DNA from: DATGKG01 sp963851325
GTDB taxonomy: Bacteria > Desulfobacterota > Binatia > Binatales > Binataceae
DNA: 64,000 nucleotides
NCBI GenBank assembly: GCA_963851325.1
Contig: CAWKOR010000001.1
Coordinates: 1,922,001-1,986,000 of the forward strand
Direction of reading: 5' to 3'
This document shows positions 8,472 to 16,691 of the stretch, one piece after another. Each line of letters starts with the position of its first letter. Position 1 is the stretch's first letter. Under the pieces are notes generated by a model. It saw only the letters and a list, made by a program, of their open reading frames with translations, did no database searches and was not told where the DNA came from. Made by a program: the position numbers and the translations under genes.

Positions 8472-9353
8472 ATGCCATTCTCACTGGAACAGGCCGTTCC
8501 AATTTTGATGCGGAAGGAAATCGAGTGGGCCGAGAAAAATTTCCCTGCGATTCCCGAAAAAATCCCCGACGTGGTTGCCGCGGATCCAGGCTGGAGCCGC
8601 CAATGGACCAACACCAAGCGCTCAATCGATCAGGGTCAGGGCGCGCCCAAGCGGCCGAGCGATCCCAAACGCCGGCGCGACGCTGCTCACTACCTCGCGA
8701 TGCTGGGGCATCTTGAATTCGAACTGATCGTGCTCGGATGTTCATACGCCGCACGCAACTACGAGATGCCCTCCGCCTGGAAGATGTGCATCCTTAAGCA
8801 GGGCTATGACGACATGCAGCACGCGGCCAGCTTCATCACGCGAGCTTCGCGCATGGTGGAGGAAGACCTGTGGGAAGGGATCCCGGTTCCCTATCGTAAG
8901 AGCGTGGAACTTTATCGACCTATACTGCAGCGCGACCTCGGAGGATTCCTCGCCGCAGTCGGCCTTCATACTGAAGCCTACCCCGCATGGACCAATCTCA
9001 GCGGCAGCGGCGCGATAACCGACCCGGTCGTGGGCGCATGGTCGTTGCACGAGATTGAAGAGGAAGCATGGCACCTGACGTTCCTCTTGCCGGCGATAGA
9101 GCAGTATCTGGATACCGGCACTCCCGAGGAAAAGGATCGGCGCAGGCGCCAGATGATCGCCGATGACCAGTACCTCCTCGAACACGCGGTACAACCGGCA
9201 TACAAGAACGCCAAGGATTTCGCCGTCGGCCGATTGGGCATGAGTCCCGAGGTGCTCTACGGCTATGAGCATCTGGATGAGCGGACGCGCTACATCTATC
9301 GCACCGTAGGTATCGAGGAGAGCTACTGGCCGGCGTACCTTAAGAATCCGTAA
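8472..9353 (+). CDS. ferritin-like (probable di-iron) protein
   Basis: This 293-residue, mainly helical protein has no certain family assignment. Helices carry spaced acidic/His groups like those of ferritin-like di-iron oxygenases: GHLEFELIVLG, GYDDMQHAASF and HEIEEEAWHLTFLL. The last two look like D/E-x-x-H ligand pairs, as in the catalytic subunits of phenylacetyl-CoA and benzoyl-CoA epoxidases, but this is a motif-level reading. ATG 8472 is preferred over TTG 8466 because GGGAGG sits six bases before the ATG. The next gene starts directly after its stop, so it is cotranscribed with the LLM flavoprotein, and the two may act on the same substrate. Confidence 0.75.
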   Translation: MPFSLEQAVPILMRKEIEWAEKNFPAIPEKIPDVVAADPGWSRQWTNTKRSIDQGQGAPKRPSDPKRRRDAAHYLAMLGHLEFELIVLGCSYAARNYEMPSAWKMCILKQGYDDMQHAASFITRASRMVEEDLWEGIPVPYRKSVELYRPILQRDLGGFLAAVGLHTEAYPAWTNLSGSGAITDPVVGAWSLHEIEEEAWHLTFLLPAIEQYLDTGTPEEKDRRRRQMIADDQYLLEHAVQPAYKNAKDFAVGRLGMSPEVLYGYEHLDERTRYIYRTVGIEESYWPAYLKNP

Positions 9354-10481
9354 ATGTCATTGGAGGCCGTGATATCGCGCCGTGCTCGGGTCGAAGCCCG
9401 CAACTTCATGGTCGGGCTTTTTCTGCCCACCATGAGCGGCGGCTGGACGGTTTCACGCGCGACCAACCTCGAATCCCATCGGTACCAGTTCCTGCGCAAG
9501 CTTGCGCTGATGGCCGACGCCTACCGCCTCGATTATGTGTTCATGGGCGGCGGCTACACTCCGCCTACTACGAACCCGTTCCGATTTCGCGATCGAATCA
9601 CTGACGCGATCTCGCTCGCGGCCGCATTCGGGGCGCTCACAACCAACCCGATGGTGATTGCGACGATCCACATCCTGTACCGGCACGCGCCACTGTTCAT
9701 CGCCAAACTCGCCGCCGGTATCGACGAGATCACCGCCGGCGGCTTCGGCATCAACGTGGTATGCGGCCTGAGTCCGGACGCGCCATCGATGTTCGACATC
9801 CCCGACCTCGATCACGATGAGCGCTATGCTGCGGCCACCGAGTTCGTGACGATCATGCAGCGGCTGTGGTCCTCCAGCGAGCCGGTGAACTTCGATGGCC
9901 GCCATTACAAGACGCACAGGGCGTTTCTCGATACCAAACCGGTGCAGCAACCATGGCCGCTGCTGGTCAACGCGGGATTTTCAGAAGCGGGCAAGAACTT
10001 CGCCGCCGCTCAATGCGACTGGATTTTCATTATTTCGGACCGGCCCACCGATTATGATTCGGTCGCGCGTCGCGTCACCGACATCAAAGCCCGTGCGGCG
10101 CGTCAGGGCCGCACCGTCAAGGTCTGCATGCATCCGTACGTGATTTGCCGCGAGACCGAACGCGAGGTGCAGGAGGTTCGCGACCACATCATCAAGAACG
10201 TCGACTCCGAGACTCTTCGACGTCAGTACCAGGCTTATATGGGTCCGAATGCGATGACCCAGTCGCATCGGCAAACGCAACGCGTGCTCGAGGATTTCAT
10301 CTTTCTCGGCACCTTCCAGGTCTTCGGGACGCCTGCACAAGTCGCGGACAAGCTCATGCGGCTCAAGCGCGCCGGTTGCGACGGCGTACATCTGGTTTTC
10401 TTCGATTGGGAGAACGATTTGAAGTTCTTCTGCGAGCGGGTGCTACCAACCATACGCAGCCAAATGAACGATCTTGCCTGA
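9354..10481 (+). CDS. LLM-class (luciferase-like) flavin-dependent monooxygenase
   Basis: This 375-residue member of the bacterial luciferase-like family (SsuD/SfnG/RutA type) uses reduced flavin and O2 to cleave or oxygenate small organics. Recognisable segments are RDRITDAISLAAAFGALTTNP, the GFGINVV strand, and DERYAAATEFVTIMQRLW followed by a FDGRHYKTH-type motif, in the usual TIM-barrel order. No flavin reductase gene is seen nearby, so the reductant would come from elsewhere. The ATG immediately follows the ferritin-like gene's stop codon. It converges with the TetR gene, whose stop is one base away. Confidence 0.88.
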   Translation: MSLEAVISRRARVEARNFMVGLFLPTMSGGWTVSRATNLESHRYQFLRKLALMADAYRLDYVFMGGGYTPPTTNPFRFRDRITDAISLAAAFGALTTNPMVIATIHILYRHAPLFIAKLAAGIDEITAGGFGINVVCGLSPDAPSMFDIPDLDHDERYAAATEFVTIMQRLWSSSEPVNFDGRHYKTHRAFLDTKPVQQPWPLLVNAGFSEAGKNFAAAQCDWIFIISDRPTDYDSVARRVTDIKARAARQGRTVKVCMHPYVICRETEREVQEVRDHIIKNVDSETLRRQYQAYMGPNAMTQSHRQTQRVLEDFIFLGTFQVFGTPAQVADKLMRLKRAGCDGVHLVFFDWENDLKFFCERVLPTIRSQMNDLA

Positions 10482-10482
10482 A

Positions 10483-11253
10483 CTAGCGATTGCCAAGGCG
10501 CGTGGCTCGGGATGGCGGCTGCGGTGAGAGAATCGGCGCTTGGTCGCGGTGGTGGTGAGGAGTGGACTTTCCGTGCGCAGCAGCATCGCGAGGTCGGACG
10601 CCCTTTGCGGAAGCACCCGCGCCATTTGATTCGGTTATAACTTCTGTCGAGCCAAGATCCTGATGCGGCAACAATCCATGGTACAGCAGCCTCGAGAGCT
10701 CCTCGTAGGACTCGGCCAGCGTCAACCCCAGCTTGCGCTGGAAAGATGGATCGACTAGCCGCGCTGCCGCCATCGAGATCAACTCGGTGACCAACCTGGG
10801 ACTGATGTCGCTGAATACCCCGGCCTGAATCCCTTCGCGGATCAGCTGTTCCAGCCGGTCAAACGTCCGCGCCTGGTGTTGCTGCAGGAGACGCACACCC
10901 GGCGCAAAGGCGGTGAGATCGCGAAGAAATCTTGCGCTCGCGGGCCGCGATGCCTGGACGATCGCATTCATGTAACGAGTCAGTCCGACGCGCGGATTGG
11001 GCGCATCGGTCGCGGCTCTCTCGAGATATTTGTCGGTTCGATCCAGCACCCGGGCGATCAGCACCTCGAGCAGTTTTTTGTGCGTCGGAGCAAGCGAGTA
11101 GAGCGCTCTCTTCGAGCATCGAAGGCGCCACGCGAGAGTGGCGGTCTTGAGGTGCAGAAATCCCTCACTGACGATAATGTACTCCAGCTCTCTCAGGATG
11201 TGGCCCAATCGCGGCGAGAGACTTTCTTCTATGGCGTGATTCTGTCGCGGCAT
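10483..11253 (-). CDS. TetR-family transcriptional regulator
   Basis: This 256-residue protein has an N-terminal helix-turn-helix region of TetR type (about residues 30-65: LKTATLAWRLRCSKRALYSL, then HKKLLEVLI) followed by an all-helical ligand-binding domain. The C-terminal 40 residues are low-complexity and may be disordered. It sits inside the catabolic region and is divergent from the amidohydrolase gene, with a paired GGTACC motif between the two starts. It is therefore the natural candidate regulator of the three loci carrying that motif. The effector would presumably be an acyl-CoA or pathway substrate; this is inferred from the neighbourhood. Confidence 0.85.
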   Translation of the reverse strand: MPRQNHAIEESLSPRLGHILRELEYIIVSEGFLHLKTATLAWRLRCSKRALYSLAPTHKKLLEVLIARVLDRTDKYLERAATDAPNPRVGLTRYMNAIVQASRPASARFLRDLTAFAPGVRLLQQHQARTFDRLEQLIREGIQAGVFSDISPRLVTELISMAAARLVDPSFQRKLGLTLAESYEELSRLLYHGLLPHQDLGSTEVITESNGAGASAKGVRPRDAAAHGKSTPHHHRDQAPILSPQPPSRATRLGNR

Positions 11254-11329
11254 TCAGACACCAATTAACCCGGTCTCAGCCCCAGGAGCAATCCCGGCTT
11301 CAGAAGTTTGACAGTGGCCGCGAAACCAT

Positions 11330-11356
11330 GGTACCAGACGAACAACTCGCGGTACC
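11330..11356. promoter_or_regulatory. paired GGTACC motif, copy C (candidate operator)
   Basis: GGTACCAG is followed, 15 bases after its hexamer, by GGTACCCT (one base longer than copies A and B). It lies between the divergent TetR (start 11253) and amidohydrolase (start 11429) genes, about 75 bases from each, as expected for an autoregulatory operator. Confidence 0.5.
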
Positions 11357-11428
11357 CTCAGGTTAGGCGCCGTACCGCGCAACTACTCACAACCGTCCAA
11401 CCCGGAAAAGAAACCAGGAGGTGCTTCG

Positions 11429-12883
11429 ATGGCTGCCAGCACTACCACAACCAGTTCGCCATCCAAGTCGGCGCAGGTTCGCGCGCGGCTCAAGCATCCT
11501 GTGATCGATTCCGATGGGCACACGGTGGAATTCCAGCCGGCCCTTCGTGACTACATCCGCCAGGTCGGCGGTCCCAAGCTTGCCGAGCGTTACCGGAGCG
11601 AGGGCGCCAACTGGTACCGAATGACCCCCGAACAACGCCACGCGGAACGGCCGCTGAGGCCTCCGTGGTGGGCTCTGCCAACTAAAAATACTTTGGACCG
11701 CGCAACCGCCAGTTTCCCAAAACTGCAGTACGAGCGCCTCGATGAAACCGGGATAGACTTCGCGGTGCTTTATCCGACCGCAGGCCTTGGCGCACCTCAC
11801 ATCCGCGACGAGGAACTTCGGCGCGCGTCATGTCGCGCCTTCAATACCTTCCACGCCGACATATACCGCGACTACGCTGATAGACTGACGCCCGCGGCGG
11901 TAATACCGATGCACACGCCGCAGGAGGCGATCGAGGAACTCGAGTACGCCGTCAAGACGTTGGGACTAAAAGTCATCATGATGGCGGGGCACGTGCGCCG
12001 CCCGATTCCCGCAGTAGCTGAATCGATCGCGAATCCCACCCGCCACGCCTACTGGCTCGACCTCTTCGCACTCGACAGCGAGTACGACTACGACCCGGTG
12101 TGGGCAAAGTGCGCCGAACTTGGCGTTGCGCCGAGTTTTCATTCCGCCGGAATGGGATGGGGTAGCCGCGCCTCGATCTCGAATTACATGTTCAACCACA
12201 TCGGCCACTTCGCCGCAGCCGGCGAGGCAATCTGCAAGGCTCTGTTTTTCGGAGGGGTGACGCGGCGCTTTCCGAAACTGAAGTTCGCCTTCCTCGAATG
12301 CGGCGTTGGCTGGGCGGCAAATCTATACTGCGACCTAATCGGTCATTGGGTGAAGCGCAATCGCCATGGGATGGAGAACTACAATCCCGCCAACCTGAAT
12401 CGCGAAATGTACTATGACTTGGCGCGCCGCTACGGCGGAAAGATGGTCGAAGGAAAGCTTGACCGCGTCGGCGAGGGATGGGGTCTCAACGGGACCAAAG
12501 AAGATCCCGCGAAGCTGGACGACTGGTGGCAGTGTGGCATTGAAAAGCCCGAGGACATCCGCGACCTGTTCGTGCCCAATTTCTATTTTGGATGCGAGGC
12601 CGACGATCCCATCAACGCGATGGCCTTCGATTCTAAAAAGCTTCCATTCAAGGCGCATCTGAACGCGATCTTCAGCTCGGACATGGGCCATTGGGACGTG
12701 CCCGACATGACCGAGATAGCCGAGGAAGCTTATGAGATGGTCGAGCACGGCCAGATTACCGAGAGCGACTTTCGCGATTTCGTGTTCGCCAATCCGGCGC
12801 GGTTGTGGGCAGGCATGAATCCGAACTTCTTCAGGAACACCCGAGTCGAAGACGCCGTTAACGGCTTGTTGCGCGACGTGTAA
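11429..12883 (+). CDS. amidohydrolase-family (ACMSD-like) metal hydrolase/decarboxylase
   Basis: This is a 484-residue amidohydrolase of the Amidohydro_2 / ACMSD-like group, which includes metal-dependent hydrolases and non-oxidative decarboxylases. Visible elements are the N-terminal metal motif IDSDGH (His31), SFHSAGMGWG at the end of a barrel strand, FLECGVGWAANL, SSDMGHWD with a conserved Asp, and the C-terminal FANPARLWAGMNPNFF that closes this family. AGGAGG precedes the ATG. It is probably controlled from the divergent promoter region it shares with the TetR regulator. The substrate is unknown. Confidence 0.88.
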   Translation: MAASTTTTSSPSKSAQVRARLKHPVIDSDGHTVEFQPALRDYIRQVGGPKLAERYRSEGANWYRMTPEQRHAERPLRPPWWALPTKNTLDRATASFPKLQYERLDETGIDFAVLYPTAGLGAPHIRDEELRRASCRAFNTFHADIYRDYADRLTPAAVIPMHTPQEAIEELEYAVKTLGLKVIMMAGHVRRPIPAVAESIANPTRHAYWLDLFALDSEYDYDPVWAKCAELGVAPSFHSAGMGWGSRASISNYMFNHIGHFAAAGEAICKALFFGGVTRRFPKLKFAFLECGVGWAANLYCDLIGHWVKRNRHGMENYNPANLNREMYYDLARRYGGKMVEGKLDRVGEGWGLNGTKEDPAKLDDWWQCGIEKPEDIRDLFVPNFYFGCEADDPINAMAFDSKKLPFKAHLNAIFSSDMGHWDVPDMTEIAEEAYEMVEHGQITESDFRDFVFANPARLWAGMNPNFFRNTRVEDAVNGLLRDV

Positions 12884-12916
12884 ATCCCGGTTCGTCGCTA
12901 TCCACCGGTTCCGCTT

Positions 12917-12944
12917 GAGCGCCTCGTCTTCGAGGCTGGCGCTC
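12917..12944 (+). terminator. hairpin after the amidohydrolase gene
   Basis: GAGCGCC pairs with GGCGCTC, with an inner TCG/CGA pairing around a TCTT loop, followed by TTATTC. It begins 33 bases after the amidohydrolase stop. The T tract is short, so it is only a probable terminator. Confidence 0.5.
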
Positions 12945-12961
12945 TTATTCGGTGGTTCGCT

Positions 12962-13085
12962 GGCCAAAGGGGTGCATGCAGAGGCCGCGCTCGATTCAGT
13001 ACGGCGTCCAACTGGATTTCATCCGCCATGGAAGACCGGTAGAGAATAGCTACATCGAAGCTTTCAACGGACGGGACGAATCCGC
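12962..13085 (+). pseudogene. IS3-family transposase remnant
   Basis: A translated stretch containing QLDFIRHGRPVENSYIEAF and then NGR matches the well-known IS3-family OrfB segment around the last catalytic Glu (family form LDFIRPGKPVENAFIESFNG). Nothing else of the transposase is recognisable on either side, and the frame then continues without similarity. It is a decayed fragment of an insertion sequence. The surrounding 12884-13309 holds no other gene. Confidence 0.75.
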
Positions 13086-13309
13086 TGCCGTTGTCTTCGG
13101 TGACGGATCCTTGTGCACCTGCACGGCGCGCCCTCACTTCGTCGCTGTATGCGCGGCTTGCTCGCGTTCGCGTGGCGCCTGCAGAGGCAGCGTTTGATGC
13201 TTTTACGACCTTGAAAGTGTGACGTGGCGCCGTTGCCAGAGTTGGGTCTGTAAGGTTTTCAATTTAGATCGTATGGCGATCATTCAAAAGGAGGTAGACT
13301 CGGCTTCCG

Positions 13310-14692
13310 ATGTGTTCTGCTATCGACCGCGCCTCGCGTAGCCTAACCCACAATCCAGCGGCGAAAGCCCTGCTCGTTGCTCTGTTGATCGCCACCGCCA
13401 CGCGCATCGTCCTCTATCAACCACCGACCACCGTTCCGGACACACATGACTACCTGGTGCTCGCGCATTGCTTACGGGCGTTGCGATTCGCCGACTACGA
13501 TGGCTCGCGCACTCCGGTCTACTCGTTATTCCTGCTCGTCGCCGGATTAAACCTCCACGCGGTGTGTGTTCTTCAGAATATTCTCGGCCTCGCGATCGGG
13601 GCGATGCTGTTTGCGATGGTGTACTTCGGTACAAGAAGCTGGCCGTTCGCGCTCATAGCAGGCATTGGCTACGGTCTGGACCTGAGTCCGTTGCCCTTCG
13701 AGCATTTTATTATGTCGGAAACCCTATGCACCTTTCTCTTGACGCTATCCGTGTTGGTGTTTCAGTTGATGGTGCTGAAGAAGAGATTCGGATGGCGCGA
13801 GCACGCGGTACTCGGGCTCCTCATCGCAATAACCGGTCTCACGCGCCCACTCTATGTCTGTCTTACGCCGCTCTTTCTCGTGATGCTCGCGGTGATGCGT
13901 CCGCCCGTCCCGGTCAGCAGAATGGATCGAATCCAGCAACTGGTGTCATTCGCAGCTCCGGCCGGTACGCTCCTGCTAGGCTGGTGTCTGTTTAACTGGT
14001 TGAGTATCGGCTATTTCGGTTTCACTACGTTGATCGGATTTAACCTCACCAATCATAGCGGAGCTTTCATCGAACTCGCACCGGACAAGTATGCGAGCAT
14101 CCGCGATCCATATCTGAAGGCGCGCGAGGAACAGATCAAACAGACTGGGACCTACGCAATGGCGATCTTCAGGGCAGCGCCCGAGATCGACCAGAAGACC
14201 GGTTACGACCGCGTGCAATTGACCCGGGAGCTTACAAAGATGTCGCTCGAGTTATTCGCGGCGCATCCGCTTCGGTACGCGGCAGGAGTTTTGCGCGCGT
14301 GGGTAGCTTTCTGGCAGCCACCGCTATATTGGCGTTCGTCGGCTTTCTTCGGTGAGCTCCGGACGCGGCCACTGTTTCGTGCGCTGGCTGCGATAGAGAT
14401 CCTGACTCTGGCACTCGCTAACTTGGTGTTTCTGCTAAGCTCAGCTAACCTCCTGTGGCTTTTCCTGGTGCAAAAGTCGCACTTGGGATTCGAGGAGTGT
14501 GTGATGGCGACTGTGCTTGCGGTCTCGGTGGTTCAGGCGCTGCTGGAGTTCGGTGATAACTCGCGTTATTCGGTGCCGACCGGTCCCTTGGTTCTCTACA
14601 CCGCAATGGTGTCAGTTTGGCATTTTCGGCGCGGCGATTTCAGTACCTGGTCACGCAAAGCTGATCGAATTATCCCGGCTTTCTTGGCTTGA
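13310..14692 (+). CDS. polytopic membrane protein, GT-C/GT39-like
   Basis: This 460-residue integral membrane protein has about ten hydrophobic segments. The N-terminal layout resembles GT-C glycosyltransferases of the ArnT/PMT type: one transmembrane helix, then a periplasmic loop with acidic residues (TVPDTHDYLVLAHCL, DYDGSRTPVY), then a run of helices. Such enzymes use polyprenyl-linked sugars. The match is at the level of architecture, so specificity is unknown. AGGAGG lies upstream of the ATG, though the spacing of about 15 bases is long. It precedes the surface-polysaccharide genes on the opposite strand. Confidence 0.7.
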   Translation: MCSAIDRASRSLTHNPAAKALLVALLIATATRIVLYQPPTTVPDTHDYLVLAHCLRALRFADYDGSRTPVYSLFLLVAGLNLHAVCVLQNILGLAIGAMLFAMVYFGTRSWPFALIAGIGYGLDLSPLPFEHFIMSETLCTFLLTLSVLVFQLMVLKKRFGWREHAVLGLLIAITGLTRPLYVCLTPLFLVMLAVMRPPVPVSRMDRIQQLVSFAAPAGTLLLGWCLFNWLSIGYFGFTTLIGFNLTNHSGAFIELAPDKYASIRDPYLKAREEQIKQTGTYAMAIFRAAPEIDQKTGYDRVQLTRELTKMSLELFAAHPLRYAAGVLRAWVAFWQPPLYWRSSAFFGELRTRPLFRALAAIEILTLALANLVFLLSSANLLWLFLVQKSHLGFEECVMATVLAVSVVQALLEFGDNSRYSVPTGPLVLYTAMVSVWHFRRGDFSTWSRKADRIIPAFLA

Positions 14693-14975
14693 GCATCGGG
14701 CCGCGCAGGAAGCGCGGATCGATGCGATCGTTGGGTTCGAGTTCCACAAATTCCTCCTCAGCAATGTTCAGGAACGAGTCGATGAAGTCCGCGCCGCGCC
14801 CGCGCACATCCGTCCTCCAGCCGGCTCGCTAGCGTCGCTTCGACAGTCGTGATGAAAACCGTCGCCGAGCGTGAGGATACGCGCTGCTTAACAGACATGA
14901 AGCGAGCGAATTCAGCGAAAAGCAAATCACAGCACTGGCGTGACGATTCAGGCCGAACTTGCCAAGGCGATTTTC

Positions 14976-16673
14976 TCACCCGTCTTCCATCCTCGAAGCG
15001 AAGTAGTTTCGCAGGGAGCGATGGAGTTCCGGCTTGGAGCTGTTCCACTCCAAGGCTCCACTGGGCCCAATCCGGATGTCCCTGGTGGGATCAAACTTGT
15101 GAGTTTCTAATTTCACAAGGTCCTGGTATGCCCCCTTATGTGGTATTTCACCATGCCAGAGGTGGAGAATTGTGCCTGCAAGATAGCCGATCTGGCCTTG
15201 TGCGTCGTGGTAGAATTCCGTCGCCCATTGGCGAAAGTGTTTCCGATGATCCTCACCCACAATACAATTATGGATGCAGGGGCTGTCCCAGTCGCCATAG
15301 GCGGCGTGCGCCATTACATGATCCCCATCGCCGGCGATACAAGCTTCATAGAGCCCGCGATTCCTAAGCAGATCGCGTCTCGCTGCCCATGCGAAGCCTG
15401 TATGACCATGCCTCCAGAAGTTCCCTGGCAATGGCTTGGTTGGCGCGGAGCTGTATGTCGATCCAAAGCTCTCGGTGAAGGCGATTGAATCGCTGGAGTA
15501 GGAAACCTCCCCCTTCGCCGCGTAAACGGCCTTTTGAAACGGCTGAACTAGTGCGAAGTCGTCGAGTAACTTCGAGGTTTGATGCAGCCAGTCCGGATTC
15601 TGGAACACGATATCACAATCCAGCCAGGCTACCTTTCGACATTCAGATGGAAGTCTGGAAATCGCAAGGTTGAGGAGGCGTTCCTTTTGCCACATCACAT
15701 CGGTAGCTCTCAGTCGTATGACATTGGGACCGGGCAGTACGAAGGGCTGATCATCAAAGGAGCATTCCACCGTGACGAACCGAGTCTCCGATCTCTGAAA
15801 GGCGGCCTTGAAGCGATGATAGTTCTCTAACCTCGTAGCGTAAGATTGTGGATTGAAGTAACAAGTCACTATCCACAAGTCGTCGGCGGGAGCATAGGAG
15901 TCGGAACCCTGAACCCTAATCAGTGGTTGCCGCCTGCTACGCGTCGTTGCGGCGTTTGACGGCGATTCCGGGCCGTCCAGCTTGAACACCGATGGCGCGA
16001 GCAGGATCTCGCGATGCCTTAGCGCGCCGATGAACGCGGAAGTCGTAAATGCCAGATTGGCCAGATAGTGCACCACTGCGAGTTTGAAGGTGCTCCAGCG
16101 ACCCAGTCCGACGTGCGTTACATCGTGGATATATCGCGGTCCAGCCCATAGCAGTCCGACCATCGCTGAAAGCCCCATCCAAAGATGCCCAGAAAGCGTC
16201 GCCCAGATCAGCAGAAGCACTAAGGCATTGACCAGGTAAAAGTCGGTAGCAAATGCGCACACCAAAATCGGAAAGTGCTCAGTTTCGAAACGGCCGACGA
16301 TAGTATGGTCGCGGCCGTTTAACAAATACAGGAACACTCCGCGAACCCCGGTCTTGGAGTAAGGATAGCCCAGATGCAGCCCCCAGCCCCACATCTGCTC
16401 GAGGAGAGCCCACAAGTTGCGTCTTCCCTTGTGCCTGACGATCGCAGCATTTTCGCGCCACGCCACCCATTTTGGATCGAGCGCTACGCGAAAGCAGAGG
16501 TCGACGTCTTCGCCTTTTTGCGCGACCGGATCGTACATGCCGACGTCGCGGGCGCATTGCTTCCGAATCGACAGGTTGTTGTTGGGGAAGTGAAAGAACC
16601 CCATTCGAATCGGGCGTTCAGCGATTGGGCTCTGCGCTCCGCTATTCAAAAGGAGCGACAAGTCGATGAGCAT
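14976..16673 (-). CDS. 3' half of split glycosyltransferase fusion (end of GT2 plus a second GT-A domain)
   Basis: This 565-residue frame lies directly downstream of, and in the same frame as, the preceding half (16692-18680), separated only by TGA and five sense codons. Its first 150 residues complete the GT2 domain: FPNNNLSIRKQCARDVGMYD and GEDVDLCFR are the acceptor and ED motifs that normally follow the DDD motif found in the upstream half. After several hydrophobic segments, a second GT-A domain follows with WLDCDIVF (DxD motif), TGFAWAARRDLL and LHLWHGE. An internal ATG at 16673 could start translation, but the product would lack the GT2 nucleotide-binding part. It is most likely one gene broken by a nonsense mutation or a base-call error. 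Confidence 0.7.
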   Translation of the reverse strand: MLIDLSLLLNSGAQSPIAERPIRMGFFHFPNNNLSIRKQCARDVGMYDPVAQKGEDVDLCFRVALDPKWVAWRENAAIVRHKGRRNLWALLEQMWGWGLHLGYPYSKTGVRGVFLYLLNGRDHTIVGRFETEHFPILVCAFATDFYLVNALVLLLIWATLSGHLWMGLSAMVGLLWAGPRYIHDVTHVGLGRWSTFKLAVVHYLANLAFTTSAFIGALRHREILLAPSVFKLDGPESPSNAATTRSRRQPLIRVQGSDSYAPADDLWIVTCYFNPQSYATRLENYHRFKAAFQRSETRFVTVECSFDDQPFVLPGPNVIRLRATDVMWQKERLLNLAISRLPSECRKVAWLDCDIVFQNPDWLHQTSKLLDDFALVQPFQKAVYAAKGEVSYSSDSIAFTESFGSTYSSAPTKPLPGNFWRHGHTGFAWAARRDLLRNRGLYEACIAGDGDHVMAHAAYGDWDSPCIHNCIVGEDHRKHFRQWATEFYHDAQGQIGYLAGTILHLWHGEIPHKGAYQDLVKLETHKFDPTRDIRIGPSGALEWNSSKPELHRSLRNYFASRMEDG

Positions 16674-16691
16674 CGTGCACCTTTGTGGTTG

